Positions 1-11,223 of a stretch of 64,000 nt of DNA are shown here, one piece after another. Made by a program: the position numbers and the translations under genes. Under the pieces are notes generated by a model. That model had not been told where the DNA came from and searched no databases. It was given only the letters and a program-made list of their open reading frames with translations. Location of the stretch: contig JBBHKE010001836.1 in NCBI GenBank assembly GCA_037447655.1, forward strand, positions 85,392-149,391. The letters run 5' to 3'. The DNA comes from Zygnema cylindricum. Lineage: Eukaryota; Streptophyta; Zygnematophyceae; Zygnematales; Zygnemataceae. The number at the start of each line of letters is the position of its first letter. The stretch's first letter is position 1.

Positions 1-560
1 TGTCATTTTGTGTTTTACGACCCACGGCCACGACAAGAAACGTCATCTTCAAACTTATCTTTAAAACACATCGGCGATGTGTTTTAAAACAAAGTATTTT
101 CGATAAAGAAATATGAACCGATATTCGCACGTGCCGTAATTTTCAAAAAACTTTCAAACAATTTCCAAGGACAAGGAATAGTACATAATTCGCTATGTTC
201 GGTCCGTTTGCGTCCATCAAAGTAAAGGATTTGTTTTGTTTTGTCAAGTTTTGTTCAATACGGAAATTTTTGTTTCGATGAGTGAAGATTCTGACACCAT
301 TTAATGAATAGGTGAAAAATCTCTAAAGCCGCATAAACTCGCACTCGTCGCACCTTCAAACTTTACCAGCCCTTCAATCTTCACCATTCCGCATTCTTTC
401 ACCAAGCGGCTCTAGTTAAGCGGTGGGAAGCGCGAAAAAAAAGTCACATTGACATTTTTTGACCCCTATCAAAGGCATTCAAGCTTTTTTTCTGCCGTTT
501 AAAAATTGTAAAAGGAATAAAAGTATAACACCACACCCACAATGCATAGCTTAATAACCC
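1..560. mobile_element. Diverged fragment related to the 0.93-kb Harbinger-like MITE family
   Basis: The stretch has the same local order as the MITEs at 47291-48212 and 53921-54862: a CATCTTCAAACTT block, a central palindrome (here at 60-88), then a 'tcgcacgtgcc' block followed by an A-rich run and a region resembling 'gcg..aaaaaagtcac'. Identity outside these blocks is low. The left terminus lies outside the window and no right terminal repeat was found, so boundaries are approximate. No coding sequence is visible. The assignment is by eye and could be wrong outside the palindrome. Confidence 0.35.
60..88. repeat. 29-bp perfect palindrome with 1-base centre
   Basis: Arms of 14 bases (60-73 and 75-88) are exact reverse complements around G74; the core is CACATCG/CGATGTG. 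The equivalent position of related MITEs holds CACCTCG/CGAGGTG and CACCCCG/CGGGGTG, so the pairing is kept while bases differ. Confidence 0.85.
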
Positions 561-1234
561 CAAGAATCCCCTCGTAGCAACAGCAAAGATACACAGCATT
601 CACAGTAAGAGTCGAACTTTATTGATCGGAAAGAGATTACAAGTTAAAAGCTCACTGTGAAAGTCTACTGCAAAAGAGAGTGTCTTTTGACTAAGTCTAT
701 TTGGCTATTTAAACTAGTTATCTCACAGTCAACTTGGTATTACACTTATGTACACGTGGACATTTTGGTCAACCACGATCTATCTAAACTATCTTCTACA
801 ACAATATGGTCCAAACTACATTCTGCGGCGTTGCTATGTTCCTTCGCTGCGTTGCTATGCTGCCACGCTGCGCTGCTATGCTACATTACTAAGTTGCTAC
901 GCTGCTATGCTGCGCTAATTTGGCATCGAAGCTGCGCTGCTCTAAACCGCGACTATAGCGGTCGTGTTTTTAACCAGCAAGGTATACAACTCTATAACCA
1001 TGTAACAATGCCTCCCACTAAAGATCCAGCGTCCCGTTGAACATTACCTACTCAGGGAAATTCGAGTTGGCGGAATATTTCGTATGTCTCTTGACAGTAC
1101 TCCTCGAACTCCTCTTGCACGTTGTCCAATTGGTTTTGGAGTTGCTCGCATCGAGTCTCCAAAAGCGCGTTGTGGTGATCCGCCGCTGCCAAGTGTCTCT
1201 GAATGATCCGTTTCCGCAGTTGGTCCTCTCCCTC
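561..1234. other. Spacer with degenerate 21-bp tandem repeat
   Basis: No protein domain is visible. Between about 828 and 930 there is a degenerate tandem repeat of roughly 21 bases built on GCTGCGTTGCTATGCT, which makes an artefactual open reading frame rich in Leu-Leu-Cys-Ala-Ala. The rest is non-repetitive sequence of unknown origin, possibly the LTR or 3' untranslated part of the minus-strand Ty3 element to the right. Confidence 0.5.
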
Positions 1235-2877
1235 TTATGGTGCAGCTACTGGCGCTTCTAGCTGTGGCGGGGCGGCCTCAGGTGCAGGTGCTTCAGGTGT
1301 TGGACTTTGGGGAGCTTCAAGCGCTGCGATTGGTTCGGCTTCCTCTGCCCCCTCGTCCGTCGGTTCGCACCGATGTACCTTCCTCAATTTGAAAGAAATA
1401 TGTTTCCTAACAGCTCGGGCCTGTTGTAGAGCAATCTTCCAGGCCAGTTTGAGGACTCGTACCTCAGGTGTGACTTCAACCCGAAACATGATGTCGTGAA
1501 TGCGTACATCCCATGGGTGATATTGGCGGAGTAATCTGGGAACATCCACCCTGTATCGATAGTGATCCTCGACCACCTCTACAAATGGTAGGGCATGAGG
1601 GTTTAGCTAAACATAACCCTTATGATTATTTCCTAGGTCTTTTGTCCTCATAAATTTATAGGCCGGGTGGTGCTTCAGGTGCCTGACTTTGAAAAGCTTC
1701 GGGCGCTGCGATTGGTTCGGCTTCCTCTGCCCCCTCGTCAGACGGTTCCCACTGAGGTACCTTCCTCAATTTCAAAGAATATGTTTCCTGACAACTCGGG
1801 CCAGGTTGAAAGCATTCTTCCGGGCCAGTTTGAGGGCTCGTTCCTCGGATTTGACTTCAGCCCGTGACATGATGTCGTGAAGGCGTACATCCCATGGGTG
1901 ATATTGGCGGAGTAATATGGGAACATCCACCCGGTATCGATAGTGATCCTCCACCACCTCTACGAATGGTAAGGCATAGGGGTTAAGTTGAATATAACCC
2001 TTGTAATTATTCCCTAGGTATTTTGTTCTCCTAAAATTCTAAGCCGGGTGTGACGGCACGATAACACGGATATATATAGGTTCCCGAGGTTTTCCTATGC
2101 GCCACTCTGCTGGCCACTACGAAGGATCCGAATAGAAGCCTTTGGCAAAACTGAAGGCGAGGTCCGGGTGTTGAGGGTCAATAGGTAGTGGGAAAAGGTA
2201 GTCAGGAATTTCTTCCCCTTTCTCACTCTCCTCTTCCGTTTCTCCTTCTTCCCGTCGAAGAATAAATACACTAGGTTCATCCCCACTAAGGTAATGTGCC
2301 TCGGCCTTCATTTCGGAGCTCTTTGAGGACTGCTCGTCGGCGGTACTCTCCTTGTTTGGGTCTCTCCTCACCTCCAAATTAGAAGCACGCTCCTCCTCAG
2401 GTGGGGGTGTCGGTTCCCGCTCCGGTTGGTCAGAGTTTGAGAGCTCATGATCTTCTTCATACTCTTGGTCCCCCTGTGAGGTGGATTATACTCGCGGCCC
2501 TACAAGTTTTTTAACCCCTCTCCTCTGTTGGTTATAGCTTTTCCTTCCCCGCTACTAGCTGTCTCTTCTTGCTCCGGTGCTTCCACTATCTTCTTTCTCC
2601 GGCCCGCCTCTACCATGACGTTAGCCACAACTAACAATCTATCTTGACAGGGTATATCCTCCTAACCTATCCGTACAAGTCTCCTCTTTTTTGATGGTGG
2701 AGAGGACGACGACGCCATGGATACTATGGTACTTGAGAATGGAGGTAGCTTGAAGAGTAAGGGCAGACTAGCCGTGCGGAGCGAGATGTTCTCCAAACAG
2801 CTGTGACTAAGTTTGTCGCGAGGGCAGGTGGCGGCTTTAGCTAAGAGGGTTGAGGGTTTCACTTTGGGACTCTTCAA
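1235..2877 (-). pseudogene. Unknown Ty3-associated reading frames, broken
   Basis: Downstream of the chromodomain on the same strand lie four consecutive short minus-strand frames (2877-2662, 2377-2117, 1957-1772, 1576-1235). None has a domain I recognise. The 2377-2117 part is acidic and Glu-rich. The 1576 and 1957 frames both start MVEDHYRYRVDVP and are two copies of the same segment, the first ending in a Pro/Ala/Glu-rich tail. Stops and frame changes separate the parts, so this is not an intact gene. The position suggests an accessory or gag-like ORF of the retroelement or of a neighbouring copy; a host gene remnant is an alternative. Confidence 0.45.
1287..2050. repeat. Tandem duplication, unit about 382 bp
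   Basis: Unit 1 begins near 1287 and unit 2 near 1669, both with GGTGCTTCAGGTG. They share long blocks (for example GCGCTGCGATTGGTTCGG at about 1322 and 1706) and end with a matching block before the 'ggccgggtg'/'aagccgggtg' junction. The units have diverged by many substitutions, so the duplication is not recent. Confidence 0.85.
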
Positions 2878-3578
2878 GGCGTCACAGCGTGCGAGAGTAC
2901 TGCATCCTCCAACATTTCGTAGATTGCGCTAATGCGACGATACCAAGGGTTGCAATTCACAATTGCGCCGTTGCGCTTTTCTTTCAACGCAACGGTGGCT
3001 CTGCGATTCTCTGACGACGGTGTTAGTATGCTGCGCTTCAGTGGCTGCGCACTCATAGTGTTGCGGTCTCTCATCATCGCCACTGCGTTTCCTCGCCGAG
3101 TCCCCAAGATGAATGCGACGATTGTAATATTGCGATTCGTTTCCTTATTGCGACTGCCCCTCAGATTATGCTGAGTGTCCACACTCTGCATAAACCAACG
3201 CAACAAATCGAATGAATGAAGGTCTTTTTTGTCCACCCAAGAATCGTCCTCAACTCCGTAGCCTTTCCACCGCACCAAATATTGCGTGGAGTCGGAATTT
3301 CGTAGTCGACGTCACTGCAAAATTTCCTCCACCTCGTATTCATCGGAGGTACGTTGAATTGGGGGTAATGGTGTATTCTGACAACAATTAGGAAATACTA
3401 AATAGGGGTCGCGAAACGGCTTGAGGAGTGAGACATGGAACACTTTGTGTATTTGCCATTTTTTTGGAATATCAAGTTTGTTGGCCTTTTCGCTTATTTT
3501 TGAAAACACAGTAAATGGCCGTGTAAATTTCGGTGCCAATTTCTTTGAGAGGGCACCAGATAAGGATATGTTTGCCAT
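2874..3578 (-). pseudogene. Integrase C-terminus and chromodomain, frameshifted
   Basis: Two overlapping frames. The first (3578-3312) has FTRPFTVFSKI and KKWQIHKVFHVSLLKPF, the conserved GPY/F-like linker of Ty3 integrases, and ends YEVEEILQ, the first strand of a chromodomain. The chromodomain continues in another frame (3278 leftward) as VRWKGYGVEDDSWVDKKDL. Chromodomains of this group are thought to target integration to marked chromatin. The frame change inside the domain shows it is inactive. Confidence 0.88.
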
Positions 3579-3680
3579 ATTTAGACGAGCTTTCTCCCCT
3601 ACACCAAAGACGATGTCATTTCTATGAGCGTCGGCCTACGACTTTTGACGATCCTTTGCTTGGTGAAAGGCCTTCGCTGC

Positions 3681-4430
3681 CTAATCGAGATTTACTTGCA
3701 GTGTTTGCGCAAACTCCATAGCGGCGGGTGTGGGGTAATTAGTGATTAATAAGTTTTGTGAGAGGATGGGTTGCCGCCCATTTAAAGAGAATGGCGTAGC
3801 GATAGTGGACGAGTGGAGAACACTATTGTATGCCACTTTAATCGCCGTCAAATGATTTACCCAATCCGTTTGGTGCACAAACACATAAGCCCTTAAGGCT
3901 TCCTCCAAGGTTCTGTTCACTTTTTCGGTCTGACTGTTGGTCAATGGGTGGTACGCTGTGGACATGGCTAACTGCGTTCCACACAACTGGAATAGACTTT
4001 TCCAGAAGTGACTGACAAATTTTCTATCGCGATCGCTCACGATTTTCTTCGGAAGTTCGTGATGACGGAATATCTCTCGAAAGAATAAGTCTGCCACATC
4101 CTGAGCTGTAGTCGTGGTTGTCGTGGGTAGGAAGTGCGCCATTTTTGTAAGGTAATCCGCGACGACAAATATGGAGTCATAGCCTTCCGAAGTCAACGGC
4201 AGAGCCACTATAAAATCCATCGAAATCGCTTGCCAAAGAACATATGTTATCGGAAGAGGTTGTAAAAGTCCTTGACGACCCGATTCCGATTTATTCGTGT
4301 TGCAAGAGTCACACGTCTTGACATACTCCACAATGTCCCGTGTCATATTCTGCCAGTAGTATGCCTCAGCCACTCGTGCAATTGTTTTATCTCGACCAAA
4401 ATGTCCACTGAGTAGCTCGTCATGACTCAT
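3681..4430 (-). pseudogene. Ty3/gypsy integrase (zinc finger and catalytic core)
   Basis: A 249-residue open frame. The N-terminal HHCC zinc finger is seen as SHDELLSGHFG with CDSCNTNK some 30 residues later. The catalytic core shows the first Asp in ISMDFIVALP, the second in KIVSDRDRKFVS and the Glu in SQTEKVNRTLEEAL, the D,D-35-E arrangement. The usual TDGQTE before the Glu is TNSQTE here. It lies between the RNase H and chromodomain segments and is interrupted on both sides, so I regard it as a fossil even though this frame is open. Confidence 0.9.
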
Positions 4431-4454
4431 TTTAAGTATCGTGTGGCGTAACTC

Positions 4455-5200
4455 CTAGTTTGTCGGAACATTAAGTCGAGGCGTCTCACTCGGTCTGTAC
4501 CGCCAAATGTTGTTGGCGGTTTGAACTAAGATCTTTTGTTTGGCTAGTTCCTTGATTGCATCGTCGTCATCGTACGCGGCCTTAATCGTACTTAGCCACT
4601 GCTCATCCACTTGCACCGTACTTGTCACTGCGTTGACTTTTTGGTCCTGCCTTTTGTCCACCGCAGCGGTGTCTCTTCTCATAGCACTTTCGCTTCTGTC
4701 CTGCGATGGTTGCAATACTTGCTCTGTCACTGGCGCTGCGACACCTGGCCTTCTGGACAAAGCATCTGTCGGGTTTGTCTTGCCCGGTTTGTATTCTATC
4801 GTTAGCTCCGATCCGAAAGTCTGAAGAAAGGTCATCCATCTGACCTGTTTCTTTGATAAACTTAGGCTACGTTTGGAGATATTGTGCGGTGGTGATCATT
4901 GATTGCAGTAATCCGTTTCCCATGAACATAACTCTTCCAGACTTCCAACGCATTAATGATCGCTAATGTCTCCTTTTCATGCGTGGCCCAGTTAAGTTCT
5001 GCTACCTTTAGTTTTCGAGTGTCGTAGGCAATAGTTTGTAGGCCTTTTCCATGATCCTGCATAAGAATCGCTCTAATAGCCGTATCGCTGGCGTCGGTAC
5101 CTATCGTCGAAGGTAACTCGGGGTCGGGAATAGCTTACATAGGGGCGGTCACCAATTGCTCCTTTAGCGGAAACAAAGTTCTGACTCGACGTGAAACCGC
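4455..5200 (-). pseudogene. Ty3/gypsy RNase H domain, broken
   Basis: From about 5200 leftward the minus strand reads PELPSTIGTDASDTAIRAIL, the start of the RNase H domain with its first catalytic Asp, followed by MQDHGKGLQTIAYDTRKLK and THEKETLAIINALEVWKSYV. After a stop and frame change near 4862 the next frame has TFLQTFGSELTIEYKPGKTN and DALSRRPG, the typical end of a Ty3-type RNase H. The segment directly precedes the integrase zinc finger. The preceding palm of the reverse transcriptase is not visible. Confidence 0.85.
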
Positions 5201-5210
5201 CTAACTTTGA

Positions 5211-5614
5211 CCCAAAGTCATTAATGCTTGGCCCGGCTGTTGGGCCTAAACTAACATCCTACTGACAGCTAACAGTAGGATCTACGGGATAATCCAAAAG
5301 GTTACGTGTCGTTCTCTAATGTATCCCTCTACTAGAGCTACATAGAACACACAATATAATGGAGCGGACGCTTTGCACTGGACTAACTCCGCCGTTCGGC
5401 CTCCGTTTCAAGTGAACTAAATTGCGTAGTGTTCCAGGATGAAATATAAAGATCTGATCCGGCTGTTGGTCCTCTCCCTTCTCTGTACGATAGAGTCCAT
5501 ACAAAGTGGAATAAAGCCCTGGAACTCTTGGGAGTGCAAATGTGTCGAAGATGCATACGCGCATGACAGGTAGCCTTAGCCAACTAGTCTAAAACAGAGA
5601 TGTATGATATAGGG
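5211..5614. other. Unassigned spacer
   Basis: Between the Ty3 fragment and the copia LTR fragment I see no domain, no terminal repeats and no tandem structure. Short frames on the minus strand here have no recognisable similarity. Confidence 0.5.
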
Positions 5615-6345
5615 TATGATAGTTATTTAAATGTTTACACGCCAGCTATCTTCATTCAACGGGATATTTAGACATAGATACAGTTTGTAATGTACGGCGT
5701 ACGGCATATCCGAAACAGATACCGCGCATTTTGTTTCAAAAGCGAAACAAATATTGCGCAAGTATTTATGACGGCCACGATTGTAATCCGGCTTGATCAA
5801 CGGCCACGAAGCATGCCAAGATCGCGCAATAGGTTTTTGGCGGTCTGCAGACAATTTCACATCAATCGCCATGTGGCACAATCACATTGGATTACGGCAT
5901 CTCTAGGGATTTCAAGAACGAATCCAAAAATGACATGTGTCGACTTTTGGCCATGTCGTACAATGGCCGTACATAAAGTACAACGGCACGTGTACCTTTA
6001 TGTACGATACACTATTATGATTGGTGTCGTACTTCTGTAGATAGAGATTTAGAGAGAGATAGGACTTAGAAAAATTTGATAGACTGGACCTTCTCTCCCA
6101 GAGAGCTGCTATACAAAAAGGTCAACTTTGACCCTTCATAACTTAGTGCTCAAGGGAGCAAATTCAGAGATTTTTTTTTTGCTATCCACTCAAGAGATTC
6201 TTGCCTTTATAGAGGTAAAGGTGGTCAGAGTTTTTGTCTGCCAGGGTGGCAGTTATTCTTGCTGAAACACAAAGGGGTCAGGGTTATCCTAGAGGCTTCG
6301 TGTGAGCTGCCTACTCTGAGGTCCTATGGAGGTCTCAGAGTTGCA
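5615..6345 (+). mobile_element. Truncated copia LTR (family A)
   Basis: The sequence matches the 3' part of the full LTR at 14555-15595: 'agatacagtttgtaatgtacgg', 'accgcgcattttgtttc', the 'aaatattgcgcaagtattta' block, 'gatagagatttagagaga..aggacttag', 'acccttcataactta' and the end 'cagagttgca'. The first roughly 300 bases of the LTR are missing. The 3' terminus is set at TTGCA, as in the other copies. Confidence 0.75.
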
Positions 6346-6700
6346 GCTAGTTTTAAGCATACATATACCAGCAACTCTAAGATTTTGTCAGACTTCAGCA
6401 ACTCCAATTTTTCTCTCGTTTCAACAATGATATTTCACACTGGAGGTGTCGATGTTTCCACCTCAAAAATAGCTATTTCGGTCTTTTATGTGGTCGCTTG
6501 TGGAGCTGGTTTCTTCTCCGGTTGGTTTTCCGTAATCTATATCTTCTTTTTGTTTTCTTATTACATTCTGGTCTCCTCATATACTTTGTGTTTTTTCCAT
6601 AATTTGCCTCCCCATTACCTCTAGAAAGTGTGATCCTTTTCACTGATTTTTGGTATTTTTCCGTAGATTACCACTCCCCTGAAGAGTATTTATCTCAAAG
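6346..6700. other. Unassigned sequence between LTR and gag relic
   Basis: Directly follows the LTR end but no primer-binding site or gag start is recognisable. T-rich, with no domain in any frame. Confidence 0.4.
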
Positions 6701-8110
6701 TTTTTCTTTTTGATTCCTCTGCACTTCAATGACACTATTCTCTTTCTATTTACTATATGTGTTTTCCCATCTTGTGCCAATCCACCATTTTCTCTCTCAT
6801 CATTCTCCTTCCTTACTCTAATTTTCTTATCATCTTTTCTCGGTCTTTCTTTCAGTTTTGTTTCAGTTCAGTATGTTCTATATCTAAAGAATATTCTGCA
6901 TTCAATTTTAAGTGTACTTCACTTTCTTTTACTCCCTTTTCTTCAAGACTCTCATCCCCTTGTAAATAATTTTCACACACCAATCTATCACAAGAGAGAG
7001 TCACAAAAACTAAATCTTTTTCACTCTCTTCTTTCTCCACACTATCTTTGGTGACCACACTTTTTACAGTTTCTTCCACTTTCATTTTTCGGGTGCCCTT
7101 CACTTCCTTCAACTTCTGTTATTTCAGTAACCCCTTATTTTTGTAAGTTTGTGTCACTCACCAATCTGTCATCGGAAACATTCACACTAGACAAAACCTT
7201 TTCTGTTACTTCTTCCTCCACTCCATTTTCTGTCGCAGCAAATCTCCCTTTTCCTTCCTCTTTCACCATATTCTGAAAAACATAAACATTCGGCAAGTAA
7301 ACATATTTGTTGACCGAAGGTGTAGGCCTTTTGTCATCGGTTGAAAATTGTCACTCACTCATGAAAGCACTTGGTTCCCTCTTTGTTGAGGGTAAAACTC
7401 TGTTGTTGTCCCATCCATCTCTGAAAATTCATGTGACACATGCACTTTTATATGATGGACATACCTTGATGGTATGTTCTAAATCATTACAGTAAAAACA
7501 GTTCTTAAGTCCGTTTCCAGACTCACAATTACTTCTAATTTTCTGAAATTGAGACTTAGATACCTCTATATTCCTTTCAAAAAACTTTTTCAAATCTTCT
7601 TCACCTAACACTATGCGGATTGCTTGGCTTAAGTTCCAATCCTTTTTATCAATTTTAGCTATTCTATTTGATGCATCTCTATAGTCACTAGGTATGCCTC
7701 TCATTAATAAGACAACTTGTTGTGCATCTGTAAAACTTCCTCTTGCCAAAGCATTTTCTGCAAATAATCTTTCTATACCAGTACAATACTCCACCATGCT
7801 TCCGCCTACATACTTATATCCAAAAAATTTAGTGAAGCTACTAAACCAGTGATACAAAGGAGTCTTTGAATACCTACATTCTAAAAATTTCCATAGTTCA
7901 AGGAGTTCTTGATAACCCTTAGACACTCACGTTCTTCTTCTCCCATCCACTTCTTGTTTTGGCCAAGGTTCCATCCACTACATCCATTACCTCCATCATC
8001 TCAAAGTAGCTCTCAAGCACACATTTCCAGTAGTGATAGTTAGATCCATCAAATATGGGTAGCCATGGGCGTGGGCCCATCACCTGTTGTCCATAGCCTA
8101 TTTCAGCCAT
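6700..8110 (-). pseudogene. copia gag relic (UBN2/CCHC type)
   Basis: Reading leftward from the ATG at 8110 the first frame has LPIFDGSNYHYWK, the typical start of a Ty1/copia gag, and ends at 7919. After a frame change with apparent loss of a segment, the second frame (7926-7429) has ELWKFLECRY, VLLMRGIPSDYRD and a zinc knuckle CFYCNDLEHTIKVCP (CX2C, H, C). Further left (7112-6852) only a Lys/Glu-rich linker remains; protease and pol are absent. The relic is 3'-truncated near the copia LTR fragment ending at 6345. Confidence 0.85.
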
Positions 8111-9269
8111 GGATTACTCACGGAAAACACCCACAGACTACCTCAAAACAGCTGTGTTTCAGACAACACAGATTACTCCACAATATACAAAATTACCTCA
8201 AACTACACCAGTATGCAGTATGAACTCGACACTATAACCTCCCAAAGTTACATCCTAAGTCACAAATGAATCTAAAAGATATGAGCTCCAGAGTTTTCCA
8301 AGAACAGCTGACAGTTTACCAAACTAACCAAGCAAATCTCTCACGGAATTCTACAGAAAAAACAAAACACAATGAAACTACACAACCATATAGTTTCTAT
8401 ATCATAAAACATCCACACAAAGAAACAGTCTGCCTTTACTTTGATAAACTCAGTTGATGCTAAAAATAAAATAAGTCCTACATTTTATTACTTTGATAAA
8501 CTCAGCTGAAGCTGAAAATAAAATAAGTCCTACATTTTATACTCACATAGCTATCTATTGAGCCTTGCACTAATCAAGGTACTACACGTGTAGCTAAGTA
8601 GTGTACCTTTATAAAGTCACAGTACGTCAACCGTACGTCTACTGTATCGGAAGTATGTCCAAAACCCTAATTGTAACTTTTATCCTATTTCAATAATGTA
8701 ACACTAAAAAATAAATCACTACATACAAATTAATATTTTTTCAAATATTTACAGATAGTGGTTGTACATACATTGTGCCACTTGCTTGGTCAGCAGTTGG
8801 CGAGTCCGTCCAAATTACTGTAAGCCTCCGTACTAGTCAATTCTGAATTCACGGATCATCGTAAGATGTAAAGTAGATCTTTGTTATGGCGACACACGTC
8901 CAAATCATTAGCTGTGGTCCTATTTCAAATTGATGCTTAGTCAGTATGGTTAACATAAGTCAAGCCAACTGTTGTTGTGCGGTACGAAGCACCTGAGTGC
9001 GTACGGCGGGCTTTGTCACTTTTGGTCCCGCGCGATATCGTGTCCGTCGACACGATTCGAATCAACGTTCCATACTGAATCTGTACAGTCAATTTACCAG
9101 ATGTCTGGTCCAAACTTCATCCGTTCAATTCTGCGAATCCGCTCGTTCGATGTTAGACACGTGTATGTGAGTGTCACTGCCATTCTGAAATACCAACAAA
9201 ATCCTCATTAGGTGACGCGTGTCCTTGTAGAAGTACGGTACACTCTTTTGTTCTTATGCTACTGTAACA
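8111..9269 (-). mobile_element. copia LTR (family B), 5' LTR of the gag relic
   Basis: The minus-strand LTR start TGTTACAGTAGCA lies at 9269 and the same start recurs at 53176 in another copy. Blocks shared with 52580-53176 include 'cacctgagtgc', 'gtcact..tggtccc', 'tgacgcgtgt' and 'tgctactgtaaca'. The inner LTR end just upstream of gag could not be fixed, so the left boundary is only the gag start. A 52-bp tandem repeat lies inside. Confidence 0.65.
8436..8541. repeat. 52-bp tandem duplication
   Basis: Two nearly identical copies start at 8436 and 8488 with TTACTTTGATAAACTCAG and end in AAGTCCTACATTTTAT. Four or so substitutions separate them. Confidence 0.9.
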
Positions 9270-9374
9270 ATAATAGGGGTCGGTACTAAAGTGTGTTTAC
9301 CAAATATTATTCTAACTACAAATCCCACACTCACTGGCCTATTTAGTGAGTACTAAAGTTTTCAAATCACAACA

Positions 9375-9886
9375 TCCCGGAGTGGTCACTTTGGCTTTTT
9401 GTGACATGGCATGACCTAGCGCCACGTGGGAAGATCACATTCGGTCGCCAAAATTGTGAGGAAGCTACGGACGAGTAAAAAGAGGGCACGCGTCGACGTA
9501 ATAGCCTTGTTGTATATTGGTTGTACAAAAGGTATACCGACAATAAAACTTTTTGGTATGGTACAGTAATATGATTGGTCCGTACTTCGGTAAATAGGAG
9601 TTATTAGAGAGAATCAGGACTTAGTGTTTTTGGAAATACAGTCACCTCACCCCTTGAGGGTTTATATAAAATATGCATCTTTGCCACCCCATAACTTATT
9701 GGTTGGTTGGCCCTTTTCAGTGATTTTTTTTGCTACAGACCCAGGGGAGTCCAAGCTGCACACGTGTGCAGTCATATTGTCAGTTTGCCCTCTTGGGCAG
9801 CAGTTGTTGTGGCTTGAAGTGGGTTAGTTAAAAACTATCTAGAGGCTTCTTGTATTTTGTAGTCCAATGGAGGACACAGAATTGCA
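9375..9886 (+). repeat. 5' LTR of the copia element, 5'-truncated
   Basis: Matches 15081-15595 almost base for base from CGGAGTGGTCACTTT to the terminal AATTGCA. The upstream half present in the 3' LTR is absent here; bases 9270-9374 match neither LTR family. Confidence 0.88.
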
Positions 9887-10722
9887 GGTTTTCGGCCCAC
9901 CCTCTAAGGTGCCCAACTTCAATGGATCAGGATTCGTCTATTAGGAAGCCATGATGATGGGGGCTTAGCGCGAAAAACGATACTGGGGTATTGTTAGTGG
10001 ACAACTGAAATGTCCACCTCAAGGAACTCCACCAGGGTTTGGTGAGATAAGGTTTGTTGCAGCAGAGGAGGCAGATGATATGGACAACTGTGTGTCTGAA
10101 AAGGGGAAGGAGAAGGAGACGCCTCTTACTCCAATTGCTCCTATTACCACGTCACTCGGAGCGGCGACCATGAAGACCGTGGAGAACGACACCCAAATGT
10201 GGGAAGACATCAACATGGCTGCCTAAAACTTCATTCTAAGACACCACACTCAGGCTTTGGCAACCCAACATCCTCAATTTACAAGGCCGAGGAGTTGTGG
10301 GTGAGTTTGGTGGAAATTTATAGAGCTGGTAGTATTCAGGAGCTCTAGTTGGTCGAACAAAAGTTGGGGAATTATACTTACAAATGGGGAAAGATGTAAG
10401 ACTATTGTAATGATCTCTCTTGTTTGTATATGGAGATGGAGAGTGTTAGGTAAACAGGTACAATGAAGATGTAAGTTAACACTCTCATCATCAAGTTACC
10501 CAACGAGTATGAAAACATCTTGTACCGAGTATAAGAAATGACAGACAGTTCATGGAAGTGGAACACAGTGGTCTGGATGATACTTGTGTAGGAGAACACA
10601 ATTGAGATTAAGAGGGGGGGGAAGAGCATCTAAGCTCTAGCTGCAGAGGAAATCGATAAGGGAAGGATCATAAGAAACTATTAAAAGAAGAGAGAGATCA
10701 ACCTAGAGGACTAAGGCCCACA
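9887..10722 (+). pseudogene. copia gag remnant
   Basis: Only scattered pieces are readable, such as a FNGSGF..EAMMMGA string around 9925-9965, which resembles the start of copia gag. No frame stays open for long. The primer-binding site expected after the LTR is not the usual initiator-tRNA type and I could not identify it. Confidence 0.55.
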
Positions 10723-11196
10723 AAGTGGCTTTATCATTTTTGCAAAAAGCGGAGACACTTTATCGCGGATTGTGTCAAGCTGTCAAAGCTTAGGCTCAAA
10801 GAGAACCGTCGAGGGGGTTCTTCCAGAGGGAAGTTAAAGGCACTTGTGGTCACAAAAAAGACAGGAGAAATCGGGGACGAGTCCTTTGAGGAGGATGGGA
10901 AGCCTCTTCTTAACGAGAGTCTAGAGGAGAATGAGATCCCTTGGAGACAAAAGTGTGCCCTTGGAGCAATTCAGGAAGCTCCACAAGAAAGATGGATTAT
11001 CGACTTAGGTGCATCCATGCATATGTGTCGTGATAAGCAACTCTTCCCTAAGCTAAGAAAGATCCCTACTGTAAAGATAGAGTATGGGGATAAGAGAGTG
11101 GTTACCACAGATCTAGTGGGGTCAGTAGATCTGAAAGTCTTAGTGGAGGGTAAGACTTTTATTCTTACATTCTCAGATCTACTCTACATTCCTTAG
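10723..11196 (+). pseudogene. copia zinc knuckle and aspartic protease
   Basis: The frame begins with a CCHC-like knuckle (HFCKKRRHFIADC, one Cys lost) and continues as an open frame to 11196. The protease active site reads WIIDLGASMHMC, where the family has D-S/T-G: the catalytic triad residue after Asp is Leu, which should abolish activity. LLYIP near the end matches the usual flap-to-C-terminus motif. A stop at 11194-11196 separates it from the integrase frame. Confidence 0.85.
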
Positions 11197-11223
11197 GAGA
11201 GTAAAAATCTTGTCTCTACATCT

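Larger units (their letters stand above)
2874..5210 (-). mobile_element. Ty3/gypsy chromovirus fragment (RNase H-integrase-chromodomain)
   Basis: Reading leftward on the minus strand, the order RNase H, zinc-finger integrase, chromodomain is that of plant chromoviruses. Gag, protease and most of the reverse transcriptase are missing: similarity fades at about 5210. At least four stops or frame changes separate the parts, so the element is dead. No LTR pair was found, so outer limits are only those of recognisable coding sequence. Confidence 0.85.

Noticed and set aside
828-945. CRISPR-like or satellite array
   Set aside because: Repeats are degenerate, of about 21 bases and without unique spacers; simple tandem repeat only.
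657-1040. 127-codon plus-strand frame as a small protein
   Set aside because: Its Ala-Leu-Leu-Cys pattern comes from the tandem repeat; no start context or homologue recognised.
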